From Thauera butanivorans NBRC 103042 (GTDB lineage Bacteria; Pseudomonadota; Gammaproteobacteria; Burkholderiales; Rhodocyclaceae): a stretch of 61,222 nucleotides of DNA. Shown in pieces: positions 8,827 to 18,108 of this stretch. The stretch lies in contig NZ_BCUG01000039.1 of assembly GCF_001591165.1 (NCBI RefSeq), forward strand, positions 1 through 61,222, in the 5' to 3' direction. Position numbers and translations under genes: made by a program. The notes beneath the pieces were generated by a model that did not search any database, had not been told where the DNA came from, and worked only from the letters and a program-made list of their open reading frames with translations. Position 1 is the first letter of the stretch, and the number at the start of each line of letters is the position of its first letter.

Positions 8827-9500
8827 CGGTTGCCCCTGAAGTGCCGAGCTGCCTGCGCGAACGCCGGCGCGCCGTGCTCGATGCGCTCGAGCGCATAGTC
8901 GATCGGCACGTCACCCGAGATCCTCACGAAACTGTCCTCGCTGAAGCACTGCCCGGATCCACATTCGCGCGGCGACACGCCGGCGGGCAGCAGCACGTAG
9001 CTCGGCACCGCCTGGACGCCGAATCGCGTGAAAACCTCCGGATCGATCGTCCAGGCAACGCGACGCTCGCCGATGAGTCTGGCGGCAGCCTCCATCGTTT
9101 CGCGGATGCTGTCGTTGCGCAGCCCGCGCATCACGAGTGTCGCGCCGGTACGCTCGGCATCGATGATCAGGCGCTCGAGCGAGGCGCGTGGCATCGACAG
9201 GCTCACGAGGGCCAGCAAGGCCGGCGCCTCGCTCACCATCGGGCGCCCGGTTTCCTGATAGCGCTCGGCAAGCGCCTCGAGGTCGACCGCAGCGGGGCCC
9301 TGTGCCGGTGCTGGCAGGTGTTCGAGCCGAGGACCGCGCATCGCGCTGGATCCGGAACTCGCCCGCTCGGCCGCCTCGAGGGCGCGCTGGATGCGTTGCT
9401 CGAGGCGCGTGCGCTCGTCAACGCTATCGTTTGGCTGAGACCACGCTGCAGCGCTCGCGAGACTCAGGCCGACCAGGAAGGAAATGGCAATGGGACGCAT
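8823..9500 (-). CDS. trbC: Type-F pilin assembly protein TrbC
   Basis: 225 residues with a signal peptide (ISFLVGLSLASAAAWS). The C-terminal domain, about residues 90-205, has the thioredoxin-like pattern of TrbC_Ftype: a strand with ALVSLSMPRASLERLI, then VQAVPSYVLLPAGV with the cis-proline. The family acts in the periplasm with TraW (fused to it in some plasmids) during pilus assembly. Residues 25-60 are helical and charged, probably a coiled segment. A Cys pair (ECGSGQCF) sits in an insertion near residue 180. It is six bases from traU and overlaps traN by four. Confidence 0.92.
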   Translation of the reverse strand: MRPIAISFLVGLSLASAAAWSQPNDSVDERTRLEQRIQRALEAAERASSGSSAMRGPRLEHLPAPAQGPAAVDLEALAERYQETGRPMVSEAPALLALVSLSMPRASLERLIIDAERTGATLVMRGLRNDSIRETMEAAARLIGERRVAWTIDPEVFTRFGVQAVPSYVLLPAGVSPRECGSGQCFSEDSFVRISGDVPIDYALERIEHGAPAFAQAARHFRGNR

Positions 9501-9506
9501 GGTTGC

Positions 9507-10517
9507 TCAGTACGGGCTCAGGCAGCAGTTGCGCTTGCGGAACAGCAGATACACCGCGTCTTCGCCACGGATCGGAAACTCTCGGCCGGCGCGCCAGCCG
9601 GCCGAGCTCGCGCCCATGGGCGGGCAGCAGCCGCCAGGAAACGCGCCGGTGACGGGGCGCGGCGCGATCATCTGCGGCCGGTAGGCGCGCTTGTCGATCA
9701 GGGGCTGGAACTGCGGGCCGCACAGCGCCGAGGCGCCGTGGTAGCGCCACGCGATCAGCTGACGGTGCAGCTTGAGCATCAGGCGCTGGGTGAGCAGCAA
9801 AGAGGTGTCCACCAGGCCCGTGTGATGCGTCGTCCACCCGTTGTTGGGGTACATCGAGCCCTGGCAACCCGCGCACCACCACAACTCGCGGCGCGGAAAT
9901 CCTGCGCTGGCCGACACGCAGTCGGCCGCGCAGGCAGCCTGTGCGACGGGATTGGCGAAGAGCAGCGACTCGGGCGTGACGATTGCCGACAGCGCGGCGT
10001 TGTCCCAGGTCGGATCGACCTCCGTCATGTAGCCGATGTCCCATGATTCGTGCTCCAGGCAGGGGTGATCGGCCAGAACACCCAGGAGGAAAAACACCGG
10101 GTAGATGTACTGATGGACCTGGTAGAAGGCGTCGGGCGCCTTGCCACCGCTGCGGGTGCGGCGGCCGTGCCGCGAGGCCGGAATCGAGTCGGGCAGCTTC
10201 AAGCCGCCCAGCGCCGGGAAGCAGTACGGTGTGCGCACCACTTCCGTGAGATACACCGGCTCCCAGAAGCCCATCGAGACGCCGACCTTGGGCGGTGTGC
10301 CGTCGCACACGCACACGGGACTGCCCGGGTTCGGCAGATCTCGCTGTCCGCCGATGTTGCCGAGCTCGACCGAGCCGATCGAGATCGGCAGCACGCACCG
10401 CCAGCAGATGTCGGTTGCCGGATTGGTGAAATACGAAGGGCAGGAAGATGCCTGCGCCGGCGTGGCCAGCCACGTCGCGACCAGGACAGCCAGCGAGAGG
10501 ATCCAGCGCCGCTGCAT
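9507..10517 (-). CDS. traU: Conjugal transfer protein TraU
   Basis: 336 residues, the family norm. A signal peptide ends at AQASS near residue 24 and is followed by the cysteine-rich, tryptophan-rich TraU core (CPSYFTNPATDICWRCVLPI, CVCDGTPPKVGVSMGFWEP, CAGCQGSMYPNNGW). TraU is a periplasmic protein needed for DNA transfer more than for pilus extension. Its start overlaps the traW stop as ATGA. Confidence 0.95.
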   Translation of the reverse strand: MQRRWILSLAVLVATWLATPAQASSCPSYFTNPATDICWRCVLPISIGSVELGNIGGQRDLPNPGSPVCVCDGTPPKVGVSMGFWEPVYLTEVVRTPYCFPALGGLKLPDSIPASRHGRRTRSGGKAPDAFYQVHQYIYPVFFLLGVLADHPCLEHESWDIGYMTEVDPTWDNAALSAIVTPESLLFANPVAQAACAADCVSASAGFPRRELWWCAGCQGSMYPNNGWTTHHTGLVDTSLLLTQRLMLKLHRQLIAWRYHGASALCGPQFQPLIDKRAYRPQMIAPRPVTGAFPGGCCPPMGASSAGWRAGREFPIRGEDAVYLLFRKRNCCLSPY

Positions 10518-11155
10518 CAGTTGCCCTCCCCCGTCACCGGCAGCTCATCGATGCGCAGCAGCGCGCCGTCCTGCGTGACCAGCGCCGGCACGCTCGACAG
10601 GCCGAAGCGCTGGCTCAGGATGCCCGACTGGTCGAAGTAGACCCGCCGCTGCCAGGATTCAGCCAGCGGCGCCCACGCACCACCAACCAGGACCGGCGTG
10701 ACCGCGCCGGCACGCTGCTCGATCACGGCAGCGGCCAGCGCGACCTGTGCGTCGTCACGGGCGTCGAAGAAAAGCAGCGGTTCGGCCAGGTCGACGACGT
10801 CGAGCGGATTCACCCGCGTGCCGGCCGGAAACAGGATGCGCCCCTCGCGATCGGTGATCGCTTCTGAGAGCACGATCGACGGATCGAACGTCCAGTGCCG
10901 GGCCTGGCGCGAGACGCCCAGGCCTGCGACAGGTTTCGGCGCCTGAGCATTCTGGATCACGCGGGTCTGTGCCTCACGCTGGATCCGCGCCCACTCGCCG
11001 CTGTCGATCTTCTGCTGCACCTGCGCAGCCAGGGCCTCGAGGAGATCCGGCTCTTCGATGGGATACACAGGCCCGTGCGTGCCCAGATCGATGGCCATCG
11101 CTTGTGCCATGATCGCCGTGCCGAGGCTGGCAAGCAGCATCCTGATCCTAATCAT
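10517..11155 (-). CDS. traW: Conjugal transfer pilus assembly protein TraW
   Basis: About 212 residues, starting at MIRIRMLLASLG (11155); the in-frame extension to 11233 reads into the peptidase gene region and lacks family features. A signal peptide ends near MAQAMA. The mature N-terminus has the TraW motif IDLGTHGPVYPIEEPDLL, and the C-terminal half carries the GTRVNPLDVVDLAEPLLFFDARD core. TraW is periplasmic and acts with TrbC, TraF and TraH in pilus assembly. It is 16 bp after the S26 peptidase gene. Confidence 0.94.
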   Translation of the reverse strand: MIRIRMLLASLGTAIMAQAMAIDLGTHGPVYPIEEPDLLEALAAQVQQKIDSGEWARIQREAQTRVIQNAQAPKPVAGLGVSRQARHWTFDPSIVLSEAITDREGRILFPAGTRVNPLDVVDLAEPLLFFDARDDAQVALAAAVIEQRAGAVTPVLVGGAWAPLAESWQRRVYFDQSGILSQRFGLSSVPALVTQDGALLRIDELPVTGEGN

Positions 11156-11171
11156 GTGGCTGCGCTCCAGT

Positions 11172-11690
11172 TCAGAAGATGGGTCGGGCCACGCCGACCA
11201 CCCGCGCCAGGGGCACGAGGCCGGAACTGGCATAGCGCGAATCGAAGCTGTCGGGGCTGTCGGCCTGGGCGAAGAAGTGGCCGTCCGGAATCACACCGGC
11301 GGTGATGACCTCGAGCGGATGACCGGCGCGCGTGCGCGGCTTGGCGAAGCCGATCTCCGTGCCGTTGACGGACACGATTCGATCGGACACGGCGATGGTG
11401 TCGCCGGGCAGGCCCGCGATGCGCTTGAAGAACCTCACTCCGTCGACGTAGCCGAAATCCGGCCAGGGCGTGCCGGCATAGCGGTACACGACCAGGTCAC
11501 CCCGCTGCGGGGCCGCGCCGTAGTCGAGCCACACCAGCGTGTGCGGCAGGCTAGGCGTGACATTGACGTACAGGTAGTGTTGCGCGACGCCGTAGGCGCA
11601 CAGCGCCGGCACGGTGACGTACCAGCGGCGAAGCAGCCACCGCGCGAGTGAGAGGCAGTCGTCGGCCCGCCGCTTCAGGAACGCGATCAT
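11172..11690 (-). CDS. S26 signal peptidase-like conjugative protease (TraF/TrhF type)
   Basis: 172 residues from MIAFLKRRAD (11690); the much longer open frame reaching 12314 is a shadow. One membrane segment lies at about residues 25-45. The catalytic serine is predicted at S47 in NVTPSLPHTL and the general-base lysine at K89 in RFFKRIAGLPGD, the signature of family S26 as in RP4 TraF and R27 TrhF. In those systems the enzyme matures the pilin or other exported Tra proteins. F itself lacks it, so its presence marks the SXT/R27-like branch of F-type transfer systems. It overlaps trbI by four bases. Confidence 0.88.
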   Translation of the reverse strand: MIAFLKRRADDCLSLARWLLRRWYVTVPALCAYGVAQHYLYVNVTPSLPHTLVWLDYGAAPQRGDLVVYRYAGTPWPDFGYVDGVRFFKRIAGLPGDTIAVSDRIVSVNGTEIGFAKPRTRAGHPLEVITAGVIPDGHFFAQADSPDSFDSRYASSGLVPLARVVGVARPIF

Positions 11691-12079
11691 GGTCCCTCCT
11701 TCGCCAGCGAAGTCCTCAGCGCCTCGGTATAGTCGGTCAGCCGATGCCGGGCTGCGACGGCGTGGGCCGGAACCAAGGTGCAGCGGCACTCGGCCGCCAG
11801 CGCCTCGAGCGCGACCGGCAGGCGCTTGGCGAAGGCCTCTGCGCGGTCGAGTGCGCGGAGGCGGTCGAGGTCCGTGACCTGATCGCCGGTGACCATACGG
11901 GTGAATGCCGCTTCCTGCTCGCGGTATACCGAGGCGACGTCCACCACGCCGAGCCGCGGTGGCGGAGCGATCCAGAAGTGGTAGGCGGCAATCGCGATCC
12001 AGGCATTCGCGACCGAGAACGCCACCATCGCGATGGAGCTGAAGCCACCCGTCTCCGGCCTGGTGGACGATGTGCTCAT
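11687..12079 (-). CDS. trbI: Type-F transfer protein TrbI
   Basis: 130 residues: a short cytosolic N-terminus, one membrane anchor (about residues 14-36, AMVAFSVANAWIAIAAYHFW) and a periplasmic part with the TrbI_Ftype pattern VVDVASVYREQEAAF. Position between traC and traW is as in F, where TrbI influences pilus outgrowth and retraction. It overlaps both neighbours by four bases. Unrelated to the VirB10-like TrbI of RP4. Confidence 0.85.
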   Translation of the reverse strand: MSTSSTRPETGGFSSIAMVAFSVANAWIAIAAYHFWIAPPPRLGVVDVASVYREQEAAFTRMVTGDQVTDLDRLRALDRAEAFAKRLPVALEALAAECRCTLVPAHAVAARHRLTDYTEALRTSLAKEGP

Positions 12080-14697
12080 GACAGCACCCCGCGTTCCTGC
12101 AGCAGTTCCTCGATGGCCTCGTCGATCGACAGGCCGCGGGCCATTTTCTCGTCGAGCGGGGCGTTGTCCTCGATGCGGTTGCTGAACAACAGCAACGTCG
12201 CCGGATCGATGATCGACCGCAGGACGCCTTCGCCCATGGCCGTGAAGGCATAGATCTCGGCGTAGGCACCATCTTCCTTTCGCAGGGTCTGCAGCAAGCG
12301 CTTCTTGTGCTCATCGACCGAGAGCCGCCCGGTCTTGGCCAACAGATCGATCGCCTCCTTGCGCTGCCGCAGGATGAAGATGGTGTCCGACAGGTTGAAT
12401 GCTGCGGTCAACGCCGGTGAGGCATAGTAGTCGTCGAGCATCTGCGTCGCGGTGCCAAGTGCCCCGCCATATTTGCGGGCGCGGCGGGCAGCCTCCTCGA
12501 CGATGATCAACACCACCGAGTCCTCGTCGGTGCCAAGCTGCTGCTTGAGCTCGTCGATGATCAGCAACTTGATCATGTCACGGTTGAAGTACATCTCGGA
12601 TGTGATCCGGAACAGCAGGATCATCATCACGACGCGATGCAGTTGCGGCGAGCGCTTGAGCGCCTCGACCTCGATCACGATCAACTGGCGGTCGAAGTCG
12701 ATATTGGATGGGCCATCGAAGAACTCGGCGTAGGCTCCTCCCCGGGCGTAGGGTGCGAGCATGACCGCCAGATCGGTCAGCCGCGTGTCGTGGGGATCGC
12801 CGGGGTTCAGGCGACCGGGCACGAACACCTCGCGCACGTCGGTCATCGTCATCGCGGTGCCCTTCTCGTTCCAGCAGCGCGTAAGCGCGGTGGCAATGGC
12901 CGCGTACTGGAATGGGTCGAGCTGGCCGTAGGGCGCCGCAGCTTTCGCGACGACCGCCTGCAGCATGGCCATGTCGTCGTTGAAGTCCACGATGTGGGTG
13001 AACGGGTTGACGTTCAACCCGCAACCACTGGCCAGTTCAATGTGCTGACCGTGGGCCTTTTGGCACAGCCGCTCGAACGATTTTCCGAGGTCGAGCATCC
13101 ACACCTTGGCGCCCGTGCCCAGGTACGACCATGCGATCTCGTTCAGGAAGACCGATTTGCCGGACCCGGAAGAACCGCCGATCGCAAAGTTGTAGTTACC
13201 TTCCGTGTTGTCGAAAATATCGAAGCCCGTGACCTGGCCGCGCCGGCCACCGAAGAGCATCACAGGCGAACGGCTGCCCCGCCACTCGGAGAACATCGGG
13301 GACAGGTTGGTCGCGTTCGGAATGCTCTTCGTGCTCGAAATGCCGAGCGAGTAGAGCGCGTCCTGCATCGGTTTCGTGAAGCCCATCGGCAGCGCCGTCA
13401 TCAACGCCGGCCGGTGCAGGAAGGTGATGTTCGACAGCGCGAATCCCGCGTCGCGCCAGATGCCCTCTGCGATCGTGCCGGCCCGATCCGCGTCGCCGCG
13501 CCGCGGAAACACGCCGATGGAGTGAAACAGCCGGACGAGCGTGCCGCTCGCGTTGACCTCCTGCAAGGCCTGATCCCAGTCCTGCTTTTTCTCGGCGAGA
13601 TCGGGCATCAGCTTGGCCATGGACGATTCCGCGTTCTGCGTCGCGCGCAGCTGGTTCGCCGTGGTCGAGGCCTTGACGTCGCTCGGATCCATGAACTGGA
13701 CGCCCATGGTGATCAGGAATGGGCACGGGTACTGCAGGGTGTTCTGCAGGGCATCGCCGACGAGTGCCCCCATGCGCCAGAGCGCCGCCTTCTCGGGGTA
13801 GCTCTTCGCGACGAAGAAGCGTGCGCTGATCTCTTCCTTGTGCGACGGCTTGCGGAACAGCAACTCGCCCTCGGTCGCCCGTTGGCGGGTATCGATGTCG
13901 ACGATCTGATCGCGAATCTGCCGATACGGGTCGTAATGCAGACGCGGTGCGTCGCTATCGTGCAGCCGGTGCGGGTTGCAGAAATCCGCGCACCAGTTGA
14001 TCAGATCGTCGGCATCCCACTGGCGCGACGGGAACCCGGCTGCCGACAGGGTGGCGCCGACGCTGGCGCGCAGGTTGTTCAGCCGATGAGCGGCGGCGGT
14101 ATCTCCGGAACGCGACGGCATGTACAGGCTCACCACCAGGCGAAAGTCACGCAGAAGGTAGTTGCCAGTGGGCGCGATCGAATCCACTGCCCCTTTCAGA
14201 TAGTGCTGGACGCGGCGACGCGCCAAGGTGCGGTAGAGGTTGGTGTTGCGGGCTCGCCGGCCCCAGTGGGCCGTCTGCTCGGCCTGATCCTCGTCCGCGA
14301 TGCGCAGATCCGCATACCGCTTCAGGATGGGTTTGATGTGTGGTGTGCCGAACAAGTTGAACTGGATGCTCGCACCCTTGGGCCACGGCGCGGTGTAGAT
14401 GCCGCGCAGGATGTCCGCCATGGCCAGATCAGCGCCGGACTGCGGCAGGCATTCGATCACGCACCCCACGCCGTCGGCCAATACGAAGGTTTGCTCCTTC
14501 GGGTCGTAGGCGCGATAGGGGAGCCAGCTGGAAAAGCGGCCAGGATCCCGGCCGACCTCGGGATCGTCATCCAGATGCGAGTCCTCCGCAGCGCCGAACA
14601 GGCTCGTCAGCCGTTCGGCGAACGACTCCCCGAGAAAAGGGTGCTGAGCTTCGCCTGCAGGCTCACCAGTCGTCTCCTTCCAGCTTCGGGAAGTCAT
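12076..14697 (-). CDS. traC: Type-IV secretion ATPase TraC
   Basis: 873 residues, start MTSRSWKETT at 14697. This VirB4-like hexameric ATPase powers pilus assembly at the inner membrane. Walker A is GGSSGSGKS at about residues 507-515, Walker B LLIIDE at about 711-716, and a second acidic strand VVLIIVEEA at about 728-736. The N-terminal TraC_F_IV domain, about residues 50-260, has the motif WLPYRAYDPKEQTFVLADG. The start overlaps traV by 35 bp, more than its neighbours do, but no better in-frame start was seen. It overlaps trbI by four bases. Confidence 0.95.
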   Translation of the reverse strand: MTSRSWKETTGEPAGEAQHPFLGESFAERLTSLFGAAEDSHLDDDPEVGRDPGRFSSWLPYRAYDPKEQTFVLADGVGCVIECLPQSGADLAMADILRGIYTAPWPKGASIQFNLFGTPHIKPILKRYADLRIADEDQAEQTAHWGRRARNTNLYRTLARRRVQHYLKGAVDSIAPTGNYLLRDFRLVVSLYMPSRSGDTAAAHRLNNLRASVGATLSAAGFPSRQWDADDLINWCADFCNPHRLHDSDAPRLHYDPYRQIRDQIVDIDTRQRATEGELLFRKPSHKEEISARFFVAKSYPEKAALWRMGALVGDALQNTLQYPCPFLITMGVQFMDPSDVKASTTANQLRATQNAESSMAKLMPDLAEKKQDWDQALQEVNASGTLVRLFHSIGVFPRRGDADRAGTIAEGIWRDAGFALSNITFLHRPALMTALPMGFTKPMQDALYSLGISSTKSIPNATNLSPMFSEWRGSRSPVMLFGGRRGQVTGFDIFDNTEGNYNFAIGGSSGSGKSVFLNEIAWSYLGTGAKVWMLDLGKSFERLCQKAHGQHIELASGCGLNVNPFTHIVDFNDDMAMLQAVVAKAAAPYGQLDPFQYAAIATALTRCWNEKGTAMTMTDVREVFVPGRLNPGDPHDTRLTDLAVMLAPYARGGAYAEFFDGPSNIDFDRQLIVIEVEALKRSPQLHRVVMMILLFRITSEMYFNRDMIKLLIIDELKQQLGTDEDSVVLIIVEEAARRARKYGGALGTATQMLDDYYASPALTAAFNLSDTIFILRQRKEAIDLLAKTGRLSVDEHKKRLLQTLRKEDGAYAEIYAFTAMGEGVLRSIIDPATLLLFSNRIEDNAPLDEKMARGLSIDEAIEELLQERGVLS

Positions 14698-15244
14698 GGC
14701 GCGGCGCCGCCGGCGCGGCCGGTGCTGCAGCTGAGGTGGGCCTGCCGCCAAGGATGCTGGCGAAGAAGCTCTCGTCCTGGCCGGCGCCGACGGTCCGATC
14801 TGCCGGGGGTTTCAGCCGGGGCTGCGCACCCGCCTCGCGGCGCACGCTGGCGTCGAAGTGCTCGATGCGCCATCTGCCTTCGTCGATGCGGGTGTAGACC
14901 CGCCTGCCATCCATCAGGTTGTCGTCGGAGTCGCGCCAGGGCGCGATATAGACGCGCAGCACACGGGGTGTGGTCATCAGCGGCGCGCCGTCCAGCGCAT
15001 CGCCGAAACCTGGCGCCAGGGTGACGATACGCACCGGTGCCTCGCCCTCCTCGCCAGCGCCCTGCCGGCCCCGCGTCACGCTCGGGCCGTCGCCATCGGC
15101 GTAGTTCTCGATGATCGAGCGGCAGGCGCCGCCTTCAGGCATCGGACATTTGTGCGAATCGCTGCCACCCACACCGGTCAGGTCGGTTGCGCAACCCGAC
15201 AGGCCGGCCAGGACTGCGATACCAAGCAAGATGAAACGCTTCAT
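14663..15244 (-). CDS. traV: Conjugal transfer lipoprotein TraV
   Basis: 193 residues from MKRFILLGIAV at 15244. A lipoprotein signal with the lipobox LSGC puts the modified cysteine near residue 18. The mature N-terminus has the TraV cysteine motif (SHKCPMPEGGACRSI). TraV is the outer-membrane lipoprotein (VirB7-like) that joins TraK and TraB in the core complex. A Pro/Ala-rich tail follows after about residue 125. It overlaps dsbC by four bases and traC by 35. Confidence 0.9.
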   Translation of the reverse strand: MKRFILLGIAVLAGLSGCATDLTGVGGSDSHKCPMPEGGACRSIIENYADGDGPSVTRGRQGAGEEGEAPVRIVTLAPGFGDALDGAPLMTTPRVLRVYIAPWRDSDDNLMDGRRVYTRIDEGRWRIEHFDASVRREAGAQPRLKPPADRTVGAGQDESFFASILGGRPTSAAAPAAPAAPRHDFPKLEGDDW

Positions 15245-16002
15245 TGTTGCGGAGTCTCCATGTCGGACAGGGCGGTGGCCGGTTGCGACAGCCACGCCGT
15301 GAGGGCGCCGGCTTCGATTGCGCCGGCCTGCATGCGGCCGTCGTCGGTGACGAGCGTCGGTGTTCCGGCTATGCCGAGCCGGCGGGCGATGTCCTCGTTG
15401 CGGGCCGGTGCGGATTCATCGCAGTGGCCCGCAACGGGTGCCGGCGCGGCCTCCTCGCGCATCCAGGCACGCCACGCCGTCGCCGGATCGGGCGCGCAGC
15501 CGATGCGATGGGCAATGCCGTCCGAGCCAGGCTGCCAGGTCAGCATCGCGATCTGGATGCCAATGCCGGGTACTGTGGCAAGCGTCTTCTCGAGCGACTT
15601 GCAGAACCCGCACAGCGGGTCCGAGAAAACCGTCACCATCGGCGTACCGGGCTGGATGACGAAGGTATCGGCCTGCGACAGCACCGCCAGATCGGCACGG
15701 GTGCTGTTGCGTGCATGCTCGGTCTTGCGGTCGGCCGTCAGATCCACCTGTTCATGCATGTCGTAGATATGGCCGAAGAAGAAATAGCGGCCGCTGGGCT
15801 CGATGTAGGCGAGATTGCGGCCCAGCTCGACTTCGTACAGACCGTCGATCACCGAGGGACGCACCTCTCCGAACTGTGTCGCCGGATAGGCCTCGGCAAG
15901 CCGGGCACGCAGTTGTGCGGTGGAATCGCTGGCGTGGGCGCTGCCCGCCAGCGCCAGGGCTGCACCGAGGGCGAATGCGCGCAGCGCGGAATCAGTCTTC
16001 AT
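15241..16002 (-). CDS. dsbC: DsbC-like thiol:disulfide isomerase of the conjugative system
   Basis: 253 residues, start MKTDSALRAFALG (16002). A signal peptide ends near AGSAHA. It has an N-terminal dimerisation domain (VRPSVIDGLYEVELG...YFFFG) and a thioredoxin catalytic domain with TVFSDPLCGFCKSLEK, giving an intact CGFC active site, and the cis-proline loop GIAGTPTLV. Conjugative DsbC homologues shuffle disulfides in Cys-rich Tra proteins such as TraN and TraU. It overlaps traB by 11 bp and traV by four. It is slightly larger than chromosomal DsbC because of an insertion around residues 190-205. Confidence 0.9.
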   Translation of the reverse strand: MKTDSALRAFALGAALALAGSAHASDSTAQLRARLAEAYPATQFGEVRPSVIDGLYEVELGRNLAYIEPSGRYFFFGHIYDMHEQVDLTADRKTEHARNSTRADLAVLSQADTFVIQPGTPMVTVFSDPLCGFCKSLEKTLATVPGIGIQIAMLTWQPGSDGIAHRIGCAPDPATAWRAWMREEAAPAPVAGHCDESAPARNEDIARRLGIAGTPTLVTDDGRMQAGAIEAGALTAWLSQPATALSDMETPQQ

Positions 16003-17347
16003 CGAAATACCCCAGGGCCAGTTGATTCGAATCGGGCAGCGGCACCGGCAACTGCACCCCCTTTGTGAACACGATGTCGACGTCTCGTCCGCCATGCACC
16101 TCGATGACAGGGAACAGTTGTTCGGCAAGGCGGATGTAGTAGTCGGCCATGCGGTCGAAGGCACGGCCGAATCCCTGCCCGAGCCCCGCCTTGAATGCGT
16201 CACTGCCACTCGCGCTGCTGACAGTCCCGAGTGCCGAGGTGCTGGTTTCTGTTGCCGACATGGCAAAGCCGCGACCAAAACCACCGACCACGGCCGCCAG
16301 CGCCGCGTTGGCGAGTACCTGGCCTTGTTTGGTGCGGACATAGCCGCGCATCCCGAGCTTGCCGGTCTCGTCGTAGATCACGCCGTGCACCGGCGTCTCG
16401 AGCACCTGGCCGTCGTGCCGGATGCACGACAGCAGTTCGATGCGGGCATAGGCCCGCTCGGCCGAGAGCTCGCCGTAGGCTGCACCGACGGCGAGGCATC
16501 CCTTGAGATTGGCGCGGAAGTGGTTGGGCAGGATGGCCAGATCGGCAATGCGCAGAGTGACCGGCAGCGGGTTGTTCTGCGCCTGGCCGCCGGTGGGTGC
16601 GTCGATTCCGCCGATCAGCCTGGCCTTGACCAGGCCGACGGGCAGGAAAGTCTCGCCGCTGCGGCGATCATCACGTCTGAAGGAGGCGGTTGCAGTGGCC
16701 GGCTTCGCATCCGCGGCAGCTGCAGCTGCCGCTTCTGGTAGGCGAACACGGAATTGACCCAGGGCACGGGTCGGTGGTGTGGCTTGAGGTGCCGCTTGTG
16801 CAGGCGTCCCCCGAGCACCCAGCCAGTTGGGCAGCGGACCACCTTCGGACAGCGCCCCAGCGGCGCGCCCTGGCGTCGCCGGAGGGAAGGTCGACGGTGA
16901 AGGCGTGGCAGCCGACTCTACGGCCGGCTCGGGTGTTGTTGCAGCGACCGGTTCGGGTTTCGGTGCTGAGACAGCTGGCGCCGGGGGCGGTGTCCGCTGA
17001 TCGGAGATCTGTTTCTGGAGCTCCGCGAAGCGACGATTCAGCGCTTCGAGCGATTGATCTTGCTTCGTTACGCGCTGACGCATCTCGGCCACTTCCTTGC
17101 CGGCGCCACCGACCCATGCGTCGCGTGGATCGACCTGCTCGCCTGCGGCACGGATGTGCGTCGTTGCGATGTCGGCGTTGCTGGTGACCGTCGGCGTCGG
17201 CTCGTTGCTACTGGTGGCGAAGATGAGGTACATCCCGCCATAGATTGCGAGGAGCACGCCGGCGAGAATGGCGTACTGCTTGCCCTTGCCGGATTTGAGC
17301 CCTGGAATGCGAGTGCCCTTCGGGCCACCTCTACGTCCGAATGCCAT
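15992..17347 (-). CDS. traB: Conjugal transfer core protein TraB (VirB10-like)
   Basis: 451 residues. A cytosolic, basic N-terminus is followed by a single inner-membrane anchor (about residues 26-46, YAILAGVLLAIYGGMYLIF), a coiled coil (about residues 85-115), a Pro/Ala-rich periplasmic linker (about 120-195) and a C-terminal TrbI/VirB10 beta domain (about 220-440) with GFGRGFAMSAT and the glycine-rich helix region. TraB spans the envelope and links TraC and TraD with the TraK/TraV outer-membrane ring. It sits one base into traK. Confidence 0.94.
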   Translation of the reverse strand: MAFGRRGGPKGTRIPGLKSGKGKQYAILAGVLLAIYGGMYLIFATSSNEPTPTVTSNADIATTHIRAAGEQVDPRDAWVGGAGKEVAEMRQRVTKQDQSLEALNRRFAELQKQISDQRTPPPAPAVSAPKPEPVAATTPEPAVESAATPSPSTFPPATPGRAAGALSEGGPLPNWLGARGTPAQAAPQATPPTRALGQFRVRLPEAAAAAAADAKPATATASFRRDDRRSGETFLPVGLVKARLIGGIDAPTGGQAQNNPLPVTLRIADLAILPNHFRANLKGCLAVGAAYGELSAERAYARIELLSCIRHDGQVLETPVHGVIYDETGKLGMRGYVRTKQGQVLANAALAAVVGGFGRGFAMSATETSTSALGTVSSASGSDAFKAGLGQGFGRAFDRMADYYIRLAEQLFPVIEVHGGRDVDIVFTKGVQLPVPLPDSNQLALGYFDED

Positions 17348-18108
17348 CAGAGCACCTCGTCGTTATAGGCGATGCGCACGACAGCGCTCTGTCCGGGCGC
17401 CAGCACGGCCTGCTCCAGCCCGACGGCAACCACGCCACGCCGCACGAATTCGCGCTCGTCGATCACCAGGCGCTCCGATGAACGGTTGGTGAGCAGGTAG
17501 GCCTCGAGACGCCAGCGGGGATGGCCACGGTACTCACGGATGAGCGTGAAATCGGTCTGCTCCCACAAGGCGACCGGGACGTTTCGCTCATGCACCTGGA
17601 TGTACGGCGGCACCTCGTCCGCGGCGATCGCGCGCATGAGCATCACCAGCGCCTTCTCGTGGTTGGGAAGGCGCGTGTTTTCGGCGGCAACAGCCGGAAT
17701 TCCGGCCGACCCGATGCTGGGGGTGATCCGGATCGTGTCGGCCGGAATTCCGGCGGGTGCCAGCACGAGCGTATAGGTGGCGTTGGCGGTGCTGACGAAG
17801 AGCGAGGTCGCCGGCATCGCCGGATCGGTGGGCTGCACGAAGACGTCGCCCCGCTCGTTCGAGCTGACCTTCAGCCGGCCGAGCGGGTTTTCCTCGGAGT
17901 GAACTTCGGCACCGACGAGGTCGATGATCTGTGCGCCCTCGACGCGAAGCCGCGTGGGATCCTTGATCGAGATCCTGACCGCGGCCGACTCGCCATCGGC
18001 CAGGGTCAGATCGACCGCCGCGCCTGCGTGCAGCGGCCACGCGAAGGCGGCTGCAAACGCGAGGACGATCGGCTTAAAGCTCCGCGAGCGCGGCGTTGAG
18101 ATCGCCAT
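17347..18108 (-). CDS. traK: Conjugal transfer secretin-like protein TraK
   Basis: 253 residues with a signal peptide ending near LHAGA. The mature N-terminal domain has the TraK/VirB9 pattern (DGESAAVRISIKDPTRLRVEG; GDVFVQPTDPAMPATSLFVS) and the C-terminus carries the beta-rich LTNRSSERLVIDEREFVRRG element. TraK forms the outer-membrane ring with TraV and TraB. The 35 bp overlap with traE indicates tight co-expression. Confidence 0.92.
   Translation of the reverse strand: MAISTPRSRSFKPIVLAFAAAFAWPLHAGAAVDLTLADGESAAVRISIKDPTRLRVEGAQIIDLVGAEVHSEENPLGRLKVSSNERGDVFVQPTDPAMPATSLFVSTANATYTLVLAPAGIPADTIRITPSIGSAGIPAVAAENTRLPNHEKALVMLMRAIAADEVPPYIQVHERNVPVALWEQTDFTLIREYRGHPRWRLEAYLLTNRSSERLVIDEREFVRRGVVAVGLEQAVLAPGQSAVVRIAYNDEVL

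Noticed and set aside
6757-8898. 713-codon plus-strand frame antisense to traN
   Set aside because: Shadow of the high-GC traN gene; no domains, and traN has full family features.
12637-15024. 795-codon plus-strand frame antisense to traC
   Set aside because: Antisense shadow; TraC has Walker A and B and normal overlaps with neighbours.
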